From Akebia trifoliata (Eukaryota; Streptophyta; Magnoliopsida; Ranunculales; Lardizabalaceae): a stretch of DNA of 64,000 nt. Location: contig CM030717.1 in assembly GCA_017979445.1 (NCBI GenBank), positions 13,316,086-13,380,085 on the forward strand, read 5' to 3'. The notes beneath the pieces were generated by a model. That model saw only the letters and a program-made list of their open reading frames with translations. It did not search any database and had not been told where the DNA came from. Positions 58,400-64,000 of the stretch are shown here, piece after piece (within the stretch, counting starts at the first letter, position 1; each line of letters starts with the position of its first letter). Made by a program: the position numbers and the translations under genes.

Positions 58400-59181
58400 A
58401 CAGCGGATAGTTTTATCCGCCTTTATAGATACATTTTTTACAGCGGATAATTGTATCCGCCGCTATAGGGACCTGCGCATACGTAGAAAATTCACACTAA
58501 ATAGTCTCATGTTTATTCATATGCATATAGCAGCGGAAAAATATATCCACCACTAAAAAAATCAATTTTTTTTATATAAAATACTCGGTTCTCTCTATCA
58601 ATTTTTTTTTTAATTTAATATAGCAGCGGATTATATTTTCCGCACCTATAGAATATAATTTTTTCTTTTTTTATTTGAATATAGCAGTGGATTATATTTT
58701 CCGCCGTTATAGAGTATAATTTTTCTATATATAAACCTCGATTTAGTGAGTTATTTAAATAATTTTTTTTAATTGAATATAGCAGCGGAATATATTATCC
58801 GCCGCTATAGAATATAATTTTTCTATATATAAAATTTGATTTAGTGAGTTTTTCTCTAATATTTTTTTTAATATAGCAGCAGATTATATATTCCGCCACT
58901 ATAGAATATAATTTTTCAATATAAAAACTTGATATAGGGATCAAGTGAGTTTTTCTCTAATATTTTTTTTTTAAATATAGCAGCAGATTTTATATTCCGC
59001 CACTATAGAATATAATTTTTCAATATAAAAACTTGCTATAGGGATCACGCATATAGCCTTCGGTATGACATATTTTTGGCAGCGGATAAATTTATCCACC
59101 GCTATAAGCACCACGCACATAACACAAATGGATCTCACTCAATTTGTCTTGAGATGGTAGCGGAAAATAAAATTCGTCGGT
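58400..59181. repeat. CACTA subterminal palindromic repeats
   Basis: Nine or ten copies of a ~32-bp inverted unit, of the form tagcagcgga - AT spacer - tccgccgcta, lie at roughly 58,410, 58,440, 58,527, 58,620, 58,681, 58,780, 58,874, 58,976, 59,077 and, weaker, 59,155. Most later units are ~90-100 bp apart. In this superfamily such repeats bind transposase. Here each unit could fold into its own hairpin. Confidence 0.85.
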
Positions 59182-59301
59182 AAAGAATCCCACACCAAAT
59201 TTAATTCGCCAAAGAAGAGCCCGCGAAAACCCATTGCCCTCTTCTCTTTAATTTTCCCCCTCATTCCTTCCCCTCTATCACTCTCGCTCTTTCTCTCGTC
59301 T

Positions 59302-59468
59302 ATTGGTGCTTGTGAACGACTGGAATTCTCATATCTTATCGGAATCGATTCTCCCGAGCTCTCCTTCACTATCAAGAGAGACATCGCTCAGATCCAATCT
59401 CTCTGTGCTGAGATGGATCGTCTTTGGAGATCCATCGCATCTAAACCCCAAAGAGATTTTTGGGAGAG
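59302..59468 (+). pseudogene. Captured membrin (Golgi Qb-SNARE) exon fragment
   Basis: The frame reads ERLEFSYLIGIDSPELSFTI, then KRDIAQIQSLCAEMDRLWRS and IASKPQRDFWER, and stops at a proper GT donor (59469). Plant membrins (MEMB11/12), which act in ER-Golgi vesicle fusion, carry this same stretch (RD-x-x-QIQSLCA-x-MD-x-LWRSI...QRDLW) about residues 50-95. The N-terminal start Met and all later exons, including the SNARE motif and membrane anchor, were not found, so this is a fragment. Intron-like sequence follows to about 59,818. Confidence 0.82.
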
Positions 59469-59818
59469 GTAACTTTCACCCTAAGTCTTGATTTAGGTTT
59501 GTTTTCTGGTTGTTTGATTAATTTAGGTTTTTAAGATTTGTTTAGGAAGTGATGCTTTGATTAGAAATCTAAGATAATTCAATCTGTTCTTCATCTTGTT
59601 GATCTACTAGAGTTCTTGGTTACAATTATGATAGATTCACTTTCAAAACTGTGTCATTAGGGTTTCTAAGATTTCTATTGGACATCAGTTGTTTTGGTGC
59701 CTGATCGATCTATTGATGAATTAAGGTATTAAAAGGATTGTTTGGAAAATGGAAATCTGGTTATTATCTTTTATAATGTAATTTGGCTGTGATTTTACTT
59801 TTATTTATTGATTTTAGG

Positions 59819-59936
59819 TATTAGGGAGGAGAAAAAGAACGCATGCATGGAGATTCTTTCTGTCGGTAGTTCGAAGTCCGGGTACACGGTAGATGATAGA
59901 TTCCCTGTTGCATTCGACTTTCCTTTTGGATAGGAG
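59819..59936 (+). other. Exon-like segment of unknown origin
   Basis: After an acceptor-like ...ttttag the frame reads EEKKNACMEILSVGSSKSGY, then TVDDRFPVAFDFPFG and a stop. I do not recognise it. It does not match the next membrin exon as I know it. It could be a third captured fragment or chance. Confidence 0.25.
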
Positions 59937-61662
59937 ATAAATCCTTGCTTTTTTCTCTCGCATTTGGTAAGCTCTCTCTTTCTCTCTCTCTTATGTTTCA
60001 GATTTTTCTTTTAGATTTTTGAACTTTTGGAGGGTTTTGGTGCTTTTATTGAGTCTCTAGTTGTTAATACTGATGATTTTTTAGTTATGCGTCAGTGATT
60101 TTTGAGTTGTTGTTAAGGGATTCAGTTTGTTGGTGATTATCACAAATTTATGGATTAGGGGGTTTAGAACATCTATTGATGATTTTGGTAGGATTTTGGA
60201 TACGAGATAGCTGACAATTCCTACATCCTGAAACAAATAAAAGGAAATGGCATTTCAAATAGTTGAACAGGAAGAGACCAACACAAGGAAAACTAGAACA
60301 ATCACCACGGCCAACACAAGGAAAACTAGAACAATCACCACGGAATGATACTATACTAAGTACCTAAATTCTCATTTATTTAAGAGAAAAATCACATACA
60401 TAGTGGCTGATCAATAGGATCATCAAATAAGATTGATTTAGTTAATTTTGACTTAGTGTGTTCCAGTTAACATGTATCCAACAGGGCACTCTAGAAACTA
60501 ATATAGTTTACCTGATTGCATCATAAGTTTTTCAATTCTCAAAATTAATTTTGTAACTTGAAACAAAAATTACTTGTCAAAACCATGACATATGACCTTG
60601 AGCTTTTCCCAAGCGTTTGTGAAACTATGACTATTAAGAGTTAAACTTTTCTAAATGGTTAAAGTATATGGGTGAACACGTTTTTCTGTTGTTTGGCCCA
60701 AAACATTTTCATATTCCTTACTCAACTAAACTCAAAACCCAATGCAACAAAGTAAATTCATTAGTAAGCATCTTACCCAAAGCAGATCTTCCCAAACTAA
60801 ATGAGGATTCACGATTATAAATAAACCTATGTACACAAAGGCATTAGGATGAATGGTTATCAACAAACATATGTATGGAAAATGCCTTACATAACCATAA
60901 GAAGTTCATATTGATGATTAATGACTCATCCAACCTTGTATTTGTTCCATGTAATCTTCAACTCTATGTGATATATTCAAACTCTTTTGTCTATTCATTA
61001 GAAATCTCTAAAACCGTTATCTTCAACTCTATGCGAAGTTCATATTTGGAGCTAGGATCAAGGTTTTTGAATTCTTTAAACCTTAGAAGAAAATGTATCA
61101 AATGGGTTTAAGCTTAATAAACTTTTTTAGTTGGATTTAAATGTTCAACTACAAAGGATTGAAATAATGAACACAACAATCATTTGGTCCCAATATAAAA
61201 ATTATTATAAATTTTTAAACTTTCCTCTAAGGCTTGAACTTTGATTTCCAAAAAAATAAAAAACAGAATAATAAAATCAATAAAAACCCCACTTTTAACA
61301 CAAAAGCAAGAACTTCTAATTTCGAACAAAAAACAGAACACCAACCTTTAATAGAAGTAAATGTATATCATCCAAAGTCATATGAAATTGGAGGTAATTT
61401 GTAATTCTCTGTTTGTTACTTATTTATAATGAAACTAGTGTTATTAGCTGCCAAGTGGTTCTTAGAGTTCCTGATAAAATACGTTAAATCCCTACAAAGA
61501 AAACACTAGTAACTCATATTACAAGAGAGAGTAATGAATTACAAGTTTTTTCTCCATGAGTTTTATGCCATTGAATGATTATACTATAGCATGACTTACG
61601 TGGCAGGACATCATTCTTATCGTTGGCATTTATTATTATTCTACGATGATCTTCATCTGTAG
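59937..61662. other. CACTA interior, no gene recognised
   Basis: AT-rich sequence with a direct duplication of about 35 bp at 60,275-60,345 (ccaacacaaggaaaactag). The frame 60875-61111 has no known domain. It may be captured intron sequence. Confidence 0.4.
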
Positions 61663-61759
61663 GATAAGAGTTCCATATCCATTTCAATGGGGAGCACCTA
61701 CATTTGATGGTGGTGAAGCATTTGCCATGATGCCTGCTTCATTTGTAGCTCTTGTTGGG
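61663..61759 (+). pseudogene. Captured nucleobase-ascorbate transporter (NAT) exon
   Basis: Between a CTGTAG acceptor and a GTCAGT donor the frame reads IRVPYPFQWGAPTFDGGEAF, then AMMPASFVALVG. Plant NAT family members (nucleobase/ascorbate permeases) share R-V-P-x-P-F-Q-W-G-x-P-x-F-D-A-G-E-A-F-A-M-M-x-A-S-F-V-A-L-V-E. The conserved Ala in DAGEAF and the final Glu are changed to Gly here. No neighbouring NAT exons were found, so it is a single-exon fragment. Confidence 0.85.
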
Positions 61760-61980
61760 GTCAGTTTACTTTCTTCACTGTGCTAACACAACTAGGTACT
61801 CTGTTGGGTTTTTTTGCTACTCTCCTCATTTAGCTTGGAATTCTCTTCATATGGTTATCACTTTGCAATCCTATGTACCCCGTACACAGTATTAAGAGCA
61901 GATTCATGTGGAACAAGTTCTTCACATGAATGGAGGAGAAAAATAAGCCAACTGTGCTAATAACTCCATACTTAAAGTAT

Positions 61981-61985
<5 letters not shown>

Positions 61986-62019
<34 letters not shown>

Positions 62020-62033
62020 CGCACACACACATA
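61986..62033. repeat. CT and CA microsatellite
   Basis: A run of (ct)n passes into a run of (ac)n. The small open frames crossing it on both strands are artefacts of it. Confidence 0.9.
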
Positions 62034-64000
62034 CAAACATATTTTTTTCTTTGTTGATTGCGTATTGAGTTTCCTTCTAAATGATTTGCATTATATGTTT
62101 ACAGAGAACAGTGATAGCCAAGGTGAAACCCATAGTAGAAGAGACCGTACTAAAGTTTTTCATGGATTGGAAGAAAATATGAGATGATTAGAGTTTTTGG
62201 AGATTGTTGAAATGCTTTCTTTTTTTTTTTTACAGTTTTTCAACTTAGATTTTAACATGTTTCAAGTATTTTTCTAGGTTCCATGTGAGAGAGTTGAACA
62301 TAAGTCTCCAAAAATTCTTAGAGAATTTTTTTAGAATACCACTTAAATATTTCAATTACCAAGACATTTAGATTGGAGTTTATGTTTAATTCTTTCAATT
62401 ATTGCTGCAGAAACTTTTCTTATTATATAAGTTGAAATTTAGGCATTTTAGTCTTTCTTCTCATGTTTGTTTAGAATTTTGAACTTATCTAAATTATATC
62501 TTCAGCTTTGAATCTCAATTTTCAACTCAATTATTGAATATCTATATAAGAAACACTCAATACTTCCATGGGTTTAACTGCTAAATGGGTCAGATGTTGA
62601 GACCTTCCTTCATTGTTCACTTTAATTTCAAATGAAGGCCAAAATGCTTTCTAGGAGAACTCCAATCTATACATCTCCAATCATGATGTTGACAGTTAAA
62701 AAGCCAAATAATTGATTAGCCATTCAAAATTGTGTACCGAAGCAAGCTTCTAAACTAAGTGCTCTGTACTTCAACCAATGGTACCTTTGATTATTTAAGC
62801 AAAACACAATCAATGATTTTTCATTGATTGCATTTTAAGTGTTTCATTCTTTTGATGTTCTTGTTTTTTCCCCTTTTAGATTGCTTTGATTTGGTAAGAT
62901 TTACACATTGGCCTTCTATAGTTGTTGGCTAGGATCATCATTTATGTTGGGATAATTTCTAATATGTAACCAACTTTTATAGGGCTATAATAGTGTAAAA
63001 AGCATCCATAGTGCTGCTAGTGAAAATTGAACTGCAAATGATTGATGGATGACGAAGATCATCCTAACAACTGTTGTAAGCTATGAAGTTTTTCAGAAAG
63101 GTCATAATCAGAAATTGTTTGTATAAGCATAGAAACCTTAGTCCAAGCAATTCTCCAATAAATTTAGAGATATATGTAAATCAACACAGAAAGGATGGAT
63201 ATAAATTCCAATTTCTGGCCCTGTTGTATAAATGTTATTAACGAAATCGTCTATTTTTTATTTTTGATAAAATGGCTGGCCATACTGACATTCTAAACAG
63301 TTGCATTAACTACCTCACCTATATGCCTGTCCAAAAAATCCTTATGGAGTTGTAAAGGGGAAGATCAATACTTACATGACTGGCACTATTATAATCTCAA
63401 GATATGGAGATATGGGTTCTCAAATCAATTCCAATGTTATGGCATTTTTACTTTGTGGTATTTGCTTTCTTAATGTAGGTCAATTTGTCACTCTCCCATT
63501 CCTCTCTTTGTTTTTGTTTTGATAGAAGACTAGTACTCTTTCTTCCTCTTGTAGACCAAGATGAAACTAGATGAAGAGCAAGCAAAGGAGGAATGACTTG
63601 GATGTTTATTTTTTTTACCGAGCTTTGAAAGTATTAGTGAATGTTTTCTTCAATAGATTAGGTGAGAAGATTATCTTTTATTAAAAATAATGAGGAACAA
63701 TGTTTGCTATTGATTTGAAGAAACTATGTGGTATTTCATTTGAATCTTGTTATGGGGATCCCAAATTCTGCAATTCTAGTAAACTAAGTATATCTCATAA
63801 ATTGTTACTTATATTTATTATTTCTTCCTTGTATTATCTGCATTTGATCCTCTGTCATAAGAACCCATAATTTTTTCTTTTTCTTTTCGGTTCAAAGTTT
63901 TGTTGATCTAAGGATGACAGATCTTTCTCTAGTGTTACCAACTACACAAATTGATGAAGACTGGACTGACTTTTTGTCTACATGAATTATTTGTTGAGTG
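62034..64000. other. CACTA interior or flank, no gene recognised
   Basis: A short segment at about 62,104-62,182 (ENSDSQGETHSRRDRTKVF) follows a tttacag acceptor-like sequence and could be another captured exon, but I do not recognise it. The rest is AT-rich. No right CACTA terminus and no transposase domain were seen before the window ends. Confidence 0.35.

Larger units (their letters stand above)
58366..64000. mobile_element. CACTA (En/Spm-type) transposon, left end, with captured gene fragments
   Basis: CACTACAACAATTGG begins exactly where Athila RT sequence stops. Behind it is a dense block of subterminal palindromic repeats (58,400-59,180), the hallmark of CACTA ends. The interior contains exon-intron sequence from at least two unrelated host genes and no recognisable transposase. 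The right end and the 3-bp duplication (left candidate TGA, 58363-58365) are outside the window, so the extent to 64,000 is inferred. Confidence 0.75.

Overview
This window is plant nuclear DNA, most likely from a eudicot. It is AT-rich. It carries one spliced plastid isoprenoid-kinase gene, and plant LTR retrotransposons of the Copia, Tat/Ogre-like and Athila types make up most of the rest. The species cannot be named from the sequence alone.

Left part (1-22.5 kb). A cluster of palindromic elements sits in (TA)n repeats at 0.6-2.2 kb. One recognisable host gene follows on the minus strand, FOLK (farnesol/phytol-kinase family). Its six exons lie between 21,787 and 5,746 and give a 945-bp CDS for 314 residues, with consistent phases and GT-AG introns throughout. 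Intron 1 is 13.5 kb long. It holds a 5.3-kb Copia element with 119-bp LTRs and a CATTT duplication, remnants of an RTE-type LINE, a 321-bp TRIM element with a CACAT duplication, and LTR-like debris. Intron 3 holds a short tRNA-derived retroposon.

Middle part (22.7-53.7 kb). This is a nest of Ty3/Gypsy elements. A plus-strand Tat-type element (E0) is cut inside its integrase. The 27.9-kb interruption is a minus-strand Tat-type element (E1), which has lost its integrase and part of its 3' LTR. The 5' LTR of E1 is itself cut by a 13.1-kb minus-strand element (E2) with two 1,740-bp LTRs, a CTTAT duplication and almost no coding capacity. Inside E2 lies an inverted solo LTR of the same family with a CCTAG duplication. 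The order of insertion can be read directly: E0, then E1, then E2, then the solo LTR. Tandem arrays with 33-, 51-, 63- and 344-bp periods fill the non-coding parts.

Right part (53.7-64 kb). A decayed plus-strand Athila element runs LTR, PBS, gag, protease, RT. It is cut in the RT by the left end of a CACTA transposon at 58,366. That transposon has palindromic subterminal repeats. Its interior contains an exon fragment of membrin (a Golgi SNARE) and an exon of a nucleobase-ascorbate transporter, so it looks like a gene-capturing element. Its right end lies outside the window.

Apart from FOLK I see no gene likely to be intact. Most other open frames are shadows, readings through tandem repeats, or pieces of broken retroelement polyproteins.
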